A stretch of 38,570 bases of DNA from an uncultured bacterium (GCA_949285255.1 CASDXV010000018.1:1-38570); one strand, 5' to 3'. Counted from the stretch's first letter, positions 14,148 through 24,149 are shown. Program-made: numbers and translations. The notes: generated by a model not told the origin, from the letters alone.

Positions 14148-17100
14148 TTATGCTATCCCTGCTTCTTTTTCTTCCGACAATGCCTCTTCTTTTAAGCCGA
14201 CACCTGAGATTTTTGTAATACCTTTACCTCTTTGAGTAACGCCAATCATTCTGTCTGCCGAGTCAATCATAGGTTTTCTCAAGCTTACAACAACAAATTG
14301 AGTTTGTTTAGCCTGAATATTTATCATCCTTGCAAGACGCTCAACATTTGGCCCGTCAAGGTGCATATCAACCTCATCAAAAGCGTAGAAAGGTGCAGGC
14401 AGATATCTTTGAACCGCAAATACAAAGGCAAGCGCGGTAAGAGTTTTTTCGCCACCTGACATGGCGGCAAGTTTTTGGTTTTTCTTGTCACGGATACTTG
14501 CCTTAAAGGCTAAGCCGCCTGCAAACGGGTCACTTGGATTTTCAAGAACCAATTCGCCCTCACCTTCTGAGAGCATCGGAAAGATATCTTTAAAGTTTTG
14601 GTTAACTGCGTTAAATGTTTTTAGGAACTCTTCTTTTTTATTTGTCTCATAGCCCCTCATACGCTCGTTAATTTCAATACGTTCTTTCTCTAAAGTTTCT
14701 ATTCTCTCGCTTAGTTCTTTTAGTGCGTTTGAAACCGTTTCATAGTCGTTGATTGCCCTCATATTAACAAGACCAAGCGCTTCGATTTTCTTTTGGAGTT
14801 TTTGAATTTTTTGATTTATCTCATCAAGAGAAATCTCTGTCGGCTCAACCTCTTTAGGGCTAATTCCCGCCTCTTCAAGCTCACTTGCCGCTTGCTCCAA
14901 CATCGGCTCAAGCTCACGTCTTCTTGTTTTGAAGCTTTCTATCTGTTCGTTAATTCTCTCAAGTTCTAATTCTGCGTTATTTTTGGTTTTTTCTAACTCA
15001 AGAAGTTCGTTTTGCGCTTCATCACGCTGTTTTTGGTATTGAGCAAGATTTTTACCAAGCTCTTCTATTTTTTCTTCATATTCTTTTAGAACAACTTTGA
15101 GCTCTTCAATTTCTTTTGCGTATTTTTTCTTATCTTCTTCAAGTTTTATATTTTCTTCGTTTGTACGTTCAATATCATCCTGACGTTGTTTAATACTCAT
15201 ATCATGGAATTTGATATTGTTCTTTTCTTTTTCAATATCATTTTGAATATTTAAGATATTGCGCTCAATATCGCGGATTTGATTTTCCACACCTTGAGTT
15301 TTTTCTTTCAGTTCTTTTAATTCACCCTCGTCAATGAGTTTTTCAACTTCTTCAACTTCAACTTGAATTTTAGATATTTCATCAAGCATATCAACATGTT
15401 TTGCTTCAAGTGAATCAAGTTTCTTTTCGTTTTCTTTTATTTTTGGCGTTATTTCATTTATTCGTGCAAACTTCTTCTCAATAGCTTCTTTTGCTCCGGA
15501 GTTAACTTTAATTAAGTTTTGAAGTTCATATTTTGCACTGTTATAAACATTTGAGGCATTTGAATAATCGGCTCTAACTTGCTCAAGGCGCTTTTCTAAA
15601 CTGTCACGTTTAATTTCAAGCTCACTGTACTCTGCTTCAAATGCCTTCAAGCGTCTTTTGAAAGTTTCAAGCTCCTTATCTTCCGCTTTTCCAAACAGGG
15701 AAGTTGCTCTTTTTCTTGCACCGCCTGTTATAGCTCCTGATTTTTCAAAAATATCACCCTCAAGTGTTACAACACGGTACTTACTCATTAATTTTTTAGC
15801 GCAGTTGAGGTTTTCTACAACAACTGTTTCACCAAGCGCAAAATAAAAAGCATCAATGTACTTGTCATCAAAGTCTATCAGATTTATTGCAAAATCAATT
15901 ACACCCTCGTCTTTTGGAAGAGAAAGGCGAGTCGGGGCTTTTTTAATTTTATTCAAAGGCAAAAATGTTGCCCTGTCGCGGCCTTGAGATTTTAAAATTT
16001 CAATTGCACGAGCTGCCACATTTTCATCATCCACCACAACAAATCTTGAGCGCCCGCCCATAGCAACATCAATAGCATCAGTGTATTCCCCATCAACTTC
16101 AGCTAATTGCATAAGAGGCGCATGCACACCATCTAAATGAGCATTCATAATAGTTTCAACACCAGCACCGAGCGTTACCGTCTTATATGCTTGTTTATTT
16201 GCTTCAAGAGTAACTATTTTTTTGTGCGAAAGTTGAATACTGTGCCCTAAATCCTGCAATTGTGTGCGGGTTTTATCCAAATCTTCAAAAGTCAGTTTTT
16301 GAACAGTTTTACACTCATCAAGCTCTTTTTGCAGTGTTTGAATTTGAAGCTCAAGCTTATCTCGCTTATCATCAAATGTTTTTTGACCCTCTTCAAGTTC
16401 TTCAATTTGCTTATTTGCCTCATTTAGCTCTTTTTGAAGATTATTTAGCTCGTTTTCAAGCGGGAGTTTTGTTTTTATAAGTTCTGTTTCTTTGTCTTTA
16501 AGATTATCCAGCTCTTTTCTTAAGAAGTTTCTTCTCTCAATATGTTCATCTGCTGTTTTATTTAGCCCTGACATCTCAAGCAAAATCTGTGCCAGCTCTT
16601 GTTTTTTCTTCTCTAAGAGCTCTTCTTTTTCCTTAACTTCAGATTCTTTTTGGGCAATAGCTTTTATAATTTCTTCTTTTTTCTGCGTAAGATTTTCTAT
16701 ACCGTTTCTTGAATTTTCGGCAGTTTTTTTGTTATCGAGAATAAGCTTGTCACTGTGCGCGATAGAGGTTTCTTTGCGGCTTATTTCGCCTTTCTTTTCT
16801 TCAAGAAGTTTTTTTACTTCAATCTGCTTGTCTTCACCTTGAGCACGAACCAACTCGCAAATTTCTCGATATTTTTCTTTTTTGTCTTCGATTTTTGACT
16901 TTACTTCATCCAAACGGGTATTTTGGACTTTTATTTCTTTTGTGGAAGTTAAAATATTTTGGTGCACAAGCTCTAATGAGCGCTTTGTATCAAAGTATTT
17001 TATAACATTTATTTTGCCCTCAAGCTCTTGTTTTTCATCATTTAGAGCTTTATATTTAAGGGCGATTTCTCTCTCTTCTTTTAATTCATCCAGTCTTACG

Positions 17101-17678
17101 TCTTTTTCATTTTTAACAATAAGAGAATTTTGAACACGGGCTTCAACAGTTTCAAGTTCTTTTTGCGCAGCAGCTATTTTTCTGTCAAAATCAGCAGTGC
17201 CGGCTATTTCATCTAAGTACACTCTTCTTTCTTTTGCGCTGCAATTGGCAATTGTCGTAACATCACCTTGCATAATGACGTTATAGCTGTTTGGGGTGAT
17301 ATTGTATTTTTCAAGCTCAGAGTGGATTTGCGTAAGGGTGCATTGCTTATCGTTCATATAATAAATACTTTGCACGCCTTGAGATGTTCTTTTTATTTTC
17401 CTTGCTATAATAAGCTCATCTTCATCATCAAGCGCAAAGGTAACTCTGACGGAAGCTTCGTTTCTGTTGTTGTGAGTTGTGATTAAATCCCCTACACCTT
17501 GCTCGGAGCGAAGAGCTCTGGCGCTTGAAAGACCAAGAGCAAAAAGTATGCAGTCGATGATGTTACTTTTGCCTGAACCGTTAGGGCCGGACACAACGGT
17601 AAAACCATCCAAAAACGGTATGGTGTTTTGGTTGGCAAAAGATTTAAAGTTGTCTATTTCTAACTGTTTTATACGCAT
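14148..17678 (-). CDS. smc: Chromosome segregation ATPase SMC
   Basis: This 1176-aa SMC is the ATPase of the condensin that compacts and separates chromosomes. The N-terminal head has Walker A GPNGSGKS (31-38). Two long coiled-coil arms surround a hinge (about 500-690) with ETIMNAHLDGVHAPLMQL and the SGAITGGARKR motif. The C-terminal head has the ABC signature LAAMSGGEKTLTALAF and Walker B FYAFDEVDMHLD followed by the D-loop region. Length is full. GGAAG lies 8 bases before the ATG. It heads the smc-scpA-scpB unit. In the 102-bp gap to lepB a TTGACA occurs, but no matching -10 box at proper spacing. Confidence 0.97.
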   Translation of the reverse strand: MRIKQLEIDNFKSFANQNTIPFLDGFTVVSGPNGSGKSNIIDCILFALGLSSARALRSEQGVGDLITTHNNRNEASVRVTFALDDEDELIIARKIKRTSQGVQSIYYMNDKQCTLTQIHSELEKYNITPNSYNVIMQGDVTTIANCSAKERRVYLDEIAGTADFDRKIAAAQKELETVEARVQNSLIVKNEKDVRLDELKEEREIALKYKALNDEKQELEGKINVIKYFDTKRSLELVHQNILTSTKEIKVQNTRLDEVKSKIEDKKEKYREICELVRAQGEDKQIEVKKLLEEKKGEISRKETSIAHSDKLILDNKKTAENSRNGIENLTQKKEEIIKAIAQKESEVKEKEELLEKKKQELAQILLEMSGLNKTADEHIERRNFLRKELDNLKDKETELIKTKLPLENELNNLQKELNEANKQIEELEEGQKTFDDKRDKLELQIQTLQKELDECKTVQKLTFEDLDKTRTQLQDLGHSIQLSHKKIVTLEANKQAYKTVTLGAGVETIMNAHLDGVHAPLMQLAEVDGEYTDAIDVAMGGRSRFVVVDDENVAARAIEILKSQGRDRATFLPLNKIKKAPTRLSLPKDEGVIDFAINLIDFDDKYIDAFYFALGETVVVENLNCAKKLMSKYRVVTLEGDIFEKSGAITGGARKRATSLFGKAEDKELETFKRRLKAFEAEYSELEIKRDSLEKRLEQVRADYSNASNVYNSAKYELQNLIKVNSGAKEAIEKKFARINEITPKIKENEKKLDSLEAKHVDMLDEISKIQVEVEEVEKLIDEGELKELKEKTQGVENQIRDIERNILNIQNDIEKEKNNIKFHDMSIKQRQDDIERTNEENIKLEEDKKKYAKEIEELKVVLKEYEEKIEELGKNLAQYQKQRDEAQNELLELEKTKNNAELELERINEQIESFKTRRRELEPMLEQAASELEEAGISPKEVEPTEISLDEINQKIQKLQKKIEALGLVNMRAINDYETVSNALKELSERIETLEKERIEINERMRGYETNKKEEFLKTFNAVNQNFKDIFPMLSEGEGELVLENPSDPFAGGLAFKASIRDKKNQKLAAMSGGEKTLTALAFVFAVQRYLPAPFYAFDEVDMHLDGPNVERLARMINIQAKQTQFVVVSLRKPMIDSADRMIGVTQRGKGITKISGVGLKEEALSEEKEAGIA

Positions 17679-17780
17679 TCAAAACTTCCAAAAAGACAAG
17701 TCCAGTTACTATAATTAGACAACAAAATACACTAGTATGTCAAATTATGTATAAATATTACTCTAAATGCTATAGATAAG

Positions 17781-18416
17781 TTATTTTGCGTACTTATTGA
17801 GCATTTCTATACGATTTAGAGGCCAAAAGACAAAGTAGGCTCTGCCTATAACTCTATCTTTAGGTAAAAATCCCCAAAAACGGCTGTCCTGAGAGTTTCC
17901 GCGGTTATCTCCCATCATAAAATAATGCCCCTCAGGTATTATAAAAGGCCCGCAATACATATCATCTCTACATGGTGTCCAGCCTTTTTTAGATAAAATA
18001 TAAGGCTCATCAAGAGGAATGTCGTTTATATAAACATACCAATCGCCGTCTTTATCTTGTTTTATTTCAAACTTGTCGCCCTCCACCCCCACAATTCTTT
18101 TTATGTAAGCAATATCTCTGCAAAAAATTCCCGTAAGACGAGAAAATACGGAAAAGACGTCTTTTTTAAGTTTTTCATCCGGAGGATAAAAAACAATAAC
18201 ATCACCATGCTTAAGTTCTCTAAAAGGTTTTGAGACTTTTTCAACAAAGAGCCTGTCTTTTTCAATTAAGGTAGGGTGCATTGAGCCTGACGGTATCCAC
18301 CTTAGCTCGCCTATAAAAAACCTTATTATAATAACCGCCACAATGACAAATAATAGCGTGTCAAAGGTTTCTTTTATAAATTCTTTTGCTACTTTTGCAA
18401 ATTGTATTTTTTTCAT
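17781..18416 (-). CDS. lepB: Signal peptidase I
   Basis: The 211-aa type I signal peptidase removes Sec/Tat signal peptides on the outer face of the inner membrane. A single membrane segment (about 18-36) is followed by the catalytic Ser45 in PSGSM (42-46), box C DRLFVEK, the general base Lys106 in AYIKRIVG, and box E GDNRGNSQDSRFWG (near 169-182). One-segment topology is as in Gram-positive and cyanobacterial enzymes. Its ATG overlaps the prenyl synthase stop (ATGA, 18416-18413), so it is the last gene of the lpx unit. Confidence 0.96.
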   Translation of the reverse strand: MKKIQFAKVAKEFIKETFDTLLFVIVAVIIIRFFIGELRWIPSGSMHPTLIEKDRLFVEKVSKPFRELKHGDVIVFYPPDEKLKKDVFSVFSRLTGIFCRDIAYIKRIVGVEGDKFEIKQDKDGDWYVYINDIPLDEPYILSKKGWTPCRDDMYCGPFIIPEGHYFMMGDNRGNSQDSRFWGFLPKDRVIGRAYFVFWPLNRIEMLNKYAK

Positions 18417-19297
18417 TTTATCCTCAGATTGTTAAGACAAAGTGCCTCAAGTAAAGTAAAAGCCTTACGGTCAAAGTAAGAGCGCATTAATTCAACTGTG
18501 TCTTTTGCCATTTTATCTACTTCATTAAGCGCCTTTTGCTTATACTTTTCAATGTCCGTATTGTTAATATTCATAATATCACAAGTGGGATTTTCCTGCT
18601 TAAAATAAATCAGGCAAAGTGTATAAATACCGTTTTTAATATCAAAGGTATTATTTATAAAATCATCTATATCGTTTCTCAATTGAAAAATTGTACCAAA
18701 CCTAAGTGCAAAATCTTCTAACAGCTTGGTTTTTTCCTTATCGGCATCAAATATTGTGCAAACGCATTTTGCAGCGCAAACAAAAAGATTAGCTGTTTTT
18801 GCACTTGTTTTTTGCATATAATCTTCTTTTGTCTGAAATTCAAATCTTGTTTGAAACTGGTTTATCTCGCCATTTATAGTTTTTAAAATATTGTCTGAAA
18901 ATATCTTTAGGATTTTTGGATTTTTTATGTCCGATAGAACCTCTAAACAAAGTGAGAGAAGATAATCCCCGATTACTATTGATTTTTTTGAACCGAATTT
19001 TTGATAAAAACTATCCTCGCCCCGCCTTTTTGTGCTTTCATCCAAAACATCATCATGCACAAGTGTTGCGCTGTGCAAAATCTCAAGCGCAAGAGCGATT
19101 TTTTGAACTTCGCTATTGGGTTTTTGGCCAAGAGCAATTGAGCAGATGTAACAAAAAACAGGCCTTAGTCTTTTAGATTTAGCAAAAAGAAACCGAAGAA
19201 CCTCGTCTTTAAGTTCATTTGGATTATTTTCAACAAGAGTCTTTATATTTGACTCAAGCTCCAAAATATAGGGTTTTAGAGTTTCTTCGGGTTTCAT
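18413..19297 (-). CDS. Polyprenyl (isoprenoid) diphosphate synthase, divergent second Asp motif
   Basis: This 294-aa trans-isoprenyl diphosphate synthase family protein builds prenyl chains from IPP. It has KRLRP (42-46), the first Asp-rich motif DDVLD (82-86) with the downstream RRG (91-93), IGDYLLS, and K167/T168 in SAKTANLF. The second motif reads FQLRNDIDDF (204-213), so the first Asp of the usual DDxxD is Asn. The following segment with the family's GK-x-x-G-x-D-L loop is missing, going straight to KNGIYTLCLIYF. The protein is about 30 residues short. It may still act, have altered chain length, or be a non-catalytic subunit of a heteromer. It lies 3 bp after the aminopeptidase gene and overlaps lepB. 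Confidence 0.85.
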   Translation of the reverse strand: MKPEETLKPYILELESNIKTLVENNPNELKDEVLRFLFAKSKRLRPVFCYICSIALGQKPNSEVQKIALALEILHSATLVHDDVLDESTKRRGEDSFYQKFGSKKSIVIGDYLLSLCLEVLSDIKNPKILKIFSDNILKTINGEINQFQTRFEFQTKEDYMQKTSAKTANLFVCAAKCVCTIFDADKEKTKLLEDFALRFGTIFQLRNDIDDFINNTFDIKNGIYTLCLIYFKQENPTCDIMNINNTDIEKYKQKALNEVDKMAKDTVELMRSYFDRKAFTLLEALCLNNLRIK

Positions 19298-19300
19298 TTA

Positions 19301-20413
19301 CTATATTACAAATTTTCCGTTTTCATAAATCAGTTTATCATCAAGGAATATTTTTGAGTTTTCTTTCATGTTTTTAATAATATCCCAGTGAAGTCCTGAT
19401 TCGTTTTTGCCGCCTGTTTCAGGATAGCTTGCACCAAGTGCCATATGAATTGAGCCGCCGATTTTTTCATCAAACAATATATTGCCTGTTACATCTTTGA
19501 CTCTGTCATTTGTACCTATTGCAATTTCACCTACAAAGCGGCTGCCTGCGTCCATATCAAGCATAGATAGCAAGAAGTCCTCGCCTTTTTCCGCTTTGGC
19601 GTCAACTACTTTGCCGTTTTCAAGTTTTAGCCAGATTTTATGGGACTCATTGCCCCTGTAAATTGCAGGGAAATCAAAATAAATCTCACCGTTTGCACTG
19701 TCTTCAACAGGGGAGGTAAAAATCTCGCCGTCAGGGAAATTATTAAGACCTGAGCAGCTTACCCATTTTCTGCCTTCTACAGAGAATGTAATATCAGTTT
19801 TTTCTCCTATAATATGAAGCTTTTTGCCGCCGTTCATAAGGCTTACTAGTCTTTCCTGTTCACGGCCTATTTCTTGCCATTTTTCAATAGGATTATCTAA
19901 ATCAAGATAGCAGGAATTGATTATAAAATCAGTATAATCATCAAGCGACATCTTTGCTTCTTGAGCTAAAGCCTGAGTCGGATAATCCGCTATAACCCAA
20001 TTAAGTTCGCCTTTTGCGGCACGATTAAGCATAACCGTAGACAACTCACGAGTTGCAGCAGAGCGCTTTGCCATTTTTTTAGCATCAGCGCGAGCCATGT
20101 TTTTAACATTAAATGGAGCGCCGATTGAGATATATTTATCTACTTTTTCGTACTCTAATTTAGTCATAGGGTCGATAAAGCCGAGCTGCCCATCATCTGC
20201 AAATTTTATAAAATCTTCCGCAAGACCCTCAATTGAGCATCTCACAACAGGATGAGCGCCGCGCTTTAGTACAAGTCTGTAGACTTCTTTTACAAGAGGC
20301 TGGCACTGAGTGCTTTCAGCTCTGATTATAACCAAATCACCCTTTTTAACTTTTGTTGAATAATCAACCAAAATTTCGGCGTATTTTTCAAGAGTAGTTT
20401 TCAATTTATTCAT
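19301..20413 (-). CDS. M29 family aminopeptidase
   Basis: This thermophilic-type (AmpS/AmpT, peptidase M29) metallo-aminopeptidase releases N-terminal residues in the cytoplasm. From the ATG at 20413 it has 370 aa. Metal-ligand blocks are NNFPDGEIFTSP with Glu, the RFVGEIAIG Glu, GGSIHMALGASYP with His and the GLHWDI His/Asp. The N terminus KYAEILVDYSTKVKKGDLVIIRAE is typical. The frame runs 17 codons further upstream, but GGAGGAATCCG directly precedes the chosen ATG, which overlaps the lpxA stop by 8 bp (ATGAATAA), so it is coupled to lpxA. Confidence 0.93.
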   Translation of the reverse strand: MNKLKTTLEKYAEILVDYSTKVKKGDLVIIRAESTQCQPLVKEVYRLVLKRGAHPVVRCSIEGLAEDFIKFADDGQLGFIDPMTKLEYEKVDKYISIGAPFNVKNMARADAKKMAKRSAATRELSTVMLNRAAKGELNWVIADYPTQALAQEAKMSLDDYTDFIINSCYLDLDNPIEKWQEIGREQERLVSLMNGGKKLHIIGEKTDITFSVEGRKWVSCSGLNNFPDGEIFTSPVEDSANGEIYFDFPAIYRGNESHKIWLKLENGKVVDAKAEKGEDFLLSMLDMDAGSRFVGEIAIGTNDRVKDVTGNILFDEKIGGSIHMALGASYPETGGKNESGLHWDIIKNMKENSKIFLDDKLIYENGKFVI

Positions 20414-21218
20414 CGGATTCCTCCATGTTTTTGTAATAAGCATCTTTAAAGCGAAGTGTAACACCGCGTTTAGATGTTTTTACAAAATCAACAAGTTTAT
20501 TAACATACTCATTTTTATCAACCGTATCTTCAATAATTTCAAGAGCCTGTGTGGTATTATACTCAGGACTTCTTAAAATTCTAATTGCTTTATGAACCGC
20601 GTCACGAGAGGCTTTATCTACACCACGTCGTCTAAGACCTATGGCATTCAAGCCTATCGGAAGAGCAGGAATACCCTCTGCCTTGCAGTATGGGATAATA
20701 TCAAGTCTTGCAGCTGATGCGCCCGAAATAATTGCCATCTCGCCTATTCTTATATTTTGGTGAAATACGCTCAGACCGCCTAAAAATGCGCCAAAACCTA
20801 CTTTAACGTGGCCGCCTATAGTTGCAGCATTAGCAAAAATAACTTCATCGCCAAGTTCACAGTTGTGTGCAACATGGGAATATGCCATAAGCAGGCACTT
20901 GTTACCGATTTTGGTTACGTTGCCTTCGCCTGAAGCGCGGTTAATTGTTGCAAACTCCCTTATCCAGCAGTTTTTACCAATGATAACACCTGTTTTTTCA
21001 CCCTTATAGCCTAAATCCTGAGGCTCGCCTCCGATTGAAGCCATAGGGGAAATTCTTGTCCCCTCGCCAATTGTTGCAAACTCAATGTGAGCACCTGCAC
21101 CAATTTTAACTCCGGCTTCAATAATAACACCCTCACCTATAACGGCGTTTGGGCCTATTTCTACATCTTGAGCAATTTTTGCTGTATCACAAATCACAGC
21201 GCTTTTGTGTATTGCCAT
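20406..21218 (-). CDS. lpxA: UDP-N-acetylglucosamine acyltransferase
   Basis: This 270-aa LpxA performs the first step of lipid A synthesis, moving a 3-hydroxyacyl chain from ACP to O3 of UDP-GlcNAc. The left-handed beta-helix is visible as repeated hexapeptides (VEIGPN, AVIGEG, VIIEAG, VKIGAG). The catalytic region is MAYSHVAHNC with H118 matching the E. coli base H125, followed by EVIFANAATIGGHVKVG. GGLSVFHQNIRIG and the GLRRRGV start of the C-terminal helices are as in the family. It is the fourth lpx-cluster gene, 13 bp after fabZ. Ribosome site weak (GAAAGTG). Confidence 0.96.
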   Translation of the reverse strand: MAIHKSAVICDTAKIAQDVEIGPNAVIGEGVIIEAGVKIGAGAHIEFATIGEGTRISPMASIGGEPQDLGYKGEKTGVIIGKNCWIREFATINRASGEGNVTKIGNKCLLMAYSHVAHNCELGDEVIFANAATIGGHVKVGFGAFLGGLSVFHQNIRIGEMAIISGASAARLDIIPYCKAEGIPALPIGLNAIGLRRRGVDKASRDAVHKAIRILRSPEYNTTQALEIIEDTVDKNEYVNKLVDFVKTSKRGVTLRFKDAYYKNMEESDE

Positions 21219-21231
21219 TTTTTCACACTTT

Positions 21232-21681
21232 CTATTTTAATGCTATTGTAATTTCGGCTTCGACGCATAATTTACCATCTACGTATGCTCTTGCGTCACA
21301 TTTTGCAATCGGGCCTTTGATTTTTGTCATGTATGCTTCCATCTCGAGTCTGTCACCGGGGCGCACAATGTTTTTAAATCTTACTTTATCAACTGCCGCA
21401 AAAAGAGCAAGCTTGCCTTTGTACTGGTCAAGTGATAAAAGTATGGGAGCAGCGGTTTGAGCCATTGCTTCGATTTGCAAAACACCCGGCATAACAGGGT
21501 TTCCAGGGAAGTGCCCGTTAAAGAACATCTCATTTGCGGTTAAGTTTTTATATCCCTTAGAGTATTTGCCGGGGACATATTCTGTTATTCTATCCACAAG
21601 TAAAAAAGGGTACCTGTGAGGAATCATATCCATAATTTCCATAACATCCATGGAAAGCGGTTTTTCAGTAGTGGTATCCAT
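21232..21681 (-). CDS. fabZ: 3-hydroxyacyl-ACP dehydratase
   Basis: This 149-aa hotdog-fold enzyme dehydrates 3-hydroxyacyl-ACP in fatty acid elongation. It shares its substrate pool with LpxA and LpxD, which explains its place between lpxC and lpxA. MEIMDMIPHRYPFLLVDRI opens the domain. The catalytic His57 and Glu71 lie in NGHFPGNPVMPGVLQIEAMAQ. Length is standard with a short N-terminal extension. A strong AAAGGAG precedes the ATG, suggesting it is the best-translated gene of the cluster. Confidence 0.97.
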   Translation of the reverse strand: MDTTTEKPLSMDVMEIMDMIPHRYPFLLVDRITEYVPGKYSKGYKNLTANEMFFNGHFPGNPVMPGVLQIEAMAQTAAPILLSLDQYKGKLALFAAVDKVRFKNIVRPGDRLEMEAYMTKIKGPIAKCDARAYVDGKLCVEAEITIALK

Positions 21682-21698
21682 GTTATCTCCTTTATAAA

Positions 21699-22529
21699 TT
21701 ACAAACTTTTTTCAATATTTTTTGCAAATTGAATGTGAAGAGCATGCCCTGCTTCTTTAACAAAAATATTTGCATTTAGCGCTAAAGGGTTGACCCCTGT
21801 AAGGTATAAATCTCCTATTATATCAAGGATTTTATGCTTAGCGGGTTCAAACTCGCTTCTAAGTTCGGTCGTATATCCGCCATCATCGGTCAGACCTACG
21901 GTGTTTTCAATAGTAACACCTTTTGAATAACCCATTTTTTGAAATGTTTCGAGGTCTCTTAAAAATCCAAACGTACGAGCCTCGATTATTTCATTTAAAT
22001 TTTCATCCTGATTAAGATTTACCCAGCGGTTTTTTAAGTCGGGATGGTCATAGTTAACGGCATATGTAATTGTTGTTTTACCTTGATTTGGCATTAGAAC
22101 AATCATAGAGTTGTTGTATGAAAAAACAAAATGATTATTTACAGGCTTAACGGGAGCTTGCTCGCCTTGATAGCCGACAGAGTTAAAAAGCTCTACCCAA
22201 TATTTTGCACTGCCGTCCATAATAGGAATTTCAAACCCGTCAGATTTAAAGTGAACATCAAGGTTATCTATACCGCAAATAGCACATGCTGCCATAAAAT
22301 GCTCGATAAGGGCAATTTTTGCATCCGCACCTGTTTGGACATTTGCAAGGACAACACAGTGCTCACAAGAAACGACATTTGAAGTCTTAGCTTCAATCAT
22401 TTTGTCATTAATAAAAAATCTTATACCCTCTTTTTTATCGGAAACATTAGGGTAAATTTCAACATCTGCCCTTAAATTTGTCATTAAACCGTTGCCTTGT
22501 GCAACAACTTTAGATTTTACCGTCTTCAT
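21699..22529 (-). CDS. lpxC: UDP-3-O-acyl-N-acetylglucosamine deacetylase
   Basis: This 276-aa zinc deacetylase performs the committed step of lipid A synthesis. The first half has [11 protein letters not shown] and [18 protein letters not shown] with E76-H77 matching the catalytic Glu and zinc His, then EIPIMDGSA. The second half has [15 protein letters not shown] with H232 and D236 as zinc ligands and H262 in EAGHALH. It is somewhat shorter than the 305-aa E. coli enzyme, and the usual GLHTG near the N terminus is GLMTN. It overlaps lpxD by 20 bp. Confidence 0.96.
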   Translation of the reverse strand: MKTVKSKVVAQGNGLMTNLRADVEIYPNVSDKKEGIRFFINDKMIEAKTSNVVSCEHCVVLANVQTGADAKIALIEHFMAACAICGIDNLDVHFKSDGFEIPIMDGSAKYWVELFNSVGYQGEQAPVKPVNNHFVFSYNNSMIVLMPNQGKTTITYAVNYDHPDLKNRWVNLNQDENLNEIIEARTFGFLRDLETFQKMGYSKGVTIENTVGLTDDGGYTTELRSEFEPAKHKILDIIGDLYLTGVNPLALNANIFVKEAGHALHIQFAKNIEKSL

Positions 22530-23619
22530 TTAAAAATTTCTCGTAATCCTCTAGTAAGTGCTGATATTTTTTGTATTTTTGAACCATAACTTCAGCTTCG
22601 TTAAGGTATTTCATACGTTTTAAGAAATCTTTTCTCGGTACCGCAGGTGCGCCCATAAGAACAGTTTTTGCGGGGTGAGATTTTGTAACGCCCGATTGAG
22701 CAAGGATAATACAGTCATCACCTATTGAAATGTGGTCTGCAAGACCAGCTTGACCTGCTATAACAACTCTGTCGCCAATTTCGCAAGAACCTGCTATACC
22801 GACTTGAGAAACTATCATACAAGCTCTGCCGATTTTGCAGTTGTGACCTATCATAACAAGGTTATCAATCTTTGTTTGGTCGCCTATTGTGGTGTTTTCA
22901 ATAGTGCCTCTGTCAATTGTAGCATTTGCACCTATTTCAACATCGTTGCCTATCACAATTGAGCCAAGTGAAGGAATTTTAAAGACTTTTTGATTTTCTT
23001 TTCCACCTTTGATTTCTCCCTCTTTTCTTGCGCTTTCAATGTTATCGGGAGTCTCTGTTACAAAGCTAAAACCATCAGCGCCCAAGCTTGCACCGTGGTG
23101 AATTATACATCTGTCACCGATTTTAACTCTGTCACCAATGTTTACACCGGGGTGAAAAAGACAGTTTGAGCCGATTTGAGCAAATTTGCCCACATATACG
23201 TTTGGCAAAAGTGCAGTATTATCGCCGATTTCAGCACCGCGAGAAATAACAACATTAGGCCCTATAGAAACATTTTTGCCAAGTTTTGCCTCAGGGTGAA
23301 TAACGGCACTTGGGTGAATTCCAACAGGAGTATCGGGGCCTTCGTAGAACAAGTTAAGAAGTTTCATCATCGCAAGTCTTGGACGTTCAACTTCAATTGT
23401 TGTAATATTATCAAGATTTACACCAAGAGGAACAAGGGCTGCTTTAGCCTTTGTGTTTGCAAGGTTAGCAATTTCATCCTCACCCATTGCAAGCGCCAAA
23501 GCTGTTTCATCAGCCAACAAAGGTGGGGCTACTTTATCTATTGTGCCGTCTTGCACAACCGTTAAAATACCTCCGAGAATTTCAGAGATTTCTTTTTGCG
23601 TAAAAGTTTTCTTACTCAC
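22510..23619 (-). CDS. lpxD: UDP-3-O-(3-hydroxyacyl)glucosamine N-acyltransferase
   Basis: The 369-aa LpxD adds the N-linked hydroxyacyl chain to lipid A precursor. An N-terminal uridine-binding domain (about 1-100) leads into a long hexapeptide beta-helix ([30 protein letters not shown]). [34 protein letters not shown] holds the catalytic His equivalent, and a C-terminal helix follows ([16 protein letters not shown]). The frame opens at TTG 23634, but GAGGAG lies at correct spacing before GTG 23619, which I take as the start. First of the lpxD-lpxC-fabZ-lpxA cluster. Confidence 0.95.
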   Translation of the reverse strand: MSKKTFTQKEISEILGGILTVVQDGTIDKVAPPLLADETALALAMGEDEIANLANTKAKAALVPLGVNLDNITTIEVERPRLAMMKLLNLFYEGPDTPVGIHPSAVIHPEAKLGKNVSIGPNVVISRGAEIGDNTALLPNVYVGKFAQIGSNCLFHPGVNIGDRVKIGDRCIIHHGASLGADGFSFVTETPDNIESARKEGEIKGGKENQKVFKIPSLGSIVIGNDVEIGANATIDRGTIENTTIGDQTKIDNLVMIGHNCKIGRACMIVSQVGIAGSCEIGDRVVIAGQAGLADHISIGDDCIILAQSGVTKSHPAKTVLMGAPAVPRKDFLKRMKYLNEAEVMVQKYKKYQHLLEDYEKFLNEDGKI

Positions 23620-23665
23620 CTTATGTCTCCTCAAATGCTATTAGAATATGTCTATTTTAGTACAA

Positions 23666-24130
23666 TTATTTAATTTTGTCGATTATTTTTGTTGTAGATT
23701 TCCCCTCAACAAAATCAATAAACTCAACCCAGCCGTTATTTCTAAGAATTACATCCGCCTCAGGCAGCGTCTTTAGGGTATAATCAGCCCCTTTTGTGTA
23801 AACATTGGGTTTAATTATTTCCAGTAAATCTTTTGGTGAATCTTCATCAAAAAGCACAACATAATCAACACTCTCAAGTGCACACAGAACCTCTGCTCTA
23901 TCATCTTCAGAGTTAATAGGACGCCCCTCGCCTTTTATTGAGCGAACTGATTTATCGGAATTTAATCCGACAATTAACACATCACCAAAGGATTTACTCT
24001 TTTTTAAATACCTGACATGCCCGACATGTAAAATATCAAAACACCCGTTTGTTGCAACAATTACTTTTTTATTGCTTCTTAAAACTTTTAAAAGCTCTTC
24101 CAGTTTATCTTTTTGTATTACTTTTCCCAT
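23666..24130 (-). CDS. rfaE2: ADP-heptose synthase adenylyltransferase domain (RfaE2)
   Basis: This 154-aa cytidylyltransferase-fold protein matches the C-terminal half of HldE: it adenylylates heptose 1-phosphate for LPS inner core or other heptosylated glycans. It has ATNGCFDILHVGHVRYL with the HxGH motif, VGLNSDKSVRSIKGEGRPIN, DRAEVLCALESVDYVVLF, TKGADY and the closing KSTTKII. The kinase partner (RfaE1/HldA), isomerase and phosphatase are not in the window. AAGGTG precedes the ATG. It begins just after a strong terminator (24150-24189), so its transcript probably starts there or depends on read-through. Confidence 0.93.
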   Translation of the reverse strand: MGKVIQKDKLEELLKVLRSNKKVIVATNGCFDILHVGHVRYLKKSKSFGDVLIVGLNSDKSVRSIKGEGRPINSEDDRAEVLCALESVDYVVLFDEDSPKDLLEIIKPNVYTKGADYTLKTLPEADVILRNNGWVEFIDFVEGKSTTKIIDKIK

Positions 24131-24149
24131 TTTTCACCTTTTTTAAAAA

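Noticed and set aside
15658-17133. Several 60-116-aa rightward ORFs inside smc
   Set aside because: Ser/Phe-rich shadows of the Glu/Lys-rich coiled-coil codons of smc.
17738-17743. TTGACA (minus strand) as -35 box of an smc promoter
   Set aside because: No acceptable -10 hexamer lies 16-18 bases downstream; the nearest AT-rich box is about 24 bases away.
23176-23565. 129-aa rightward ORF
   Set aside because: It lies entirely antisense within lpxD, whose hexapeptide repeat codons keep the opposite frame open; no start signal.
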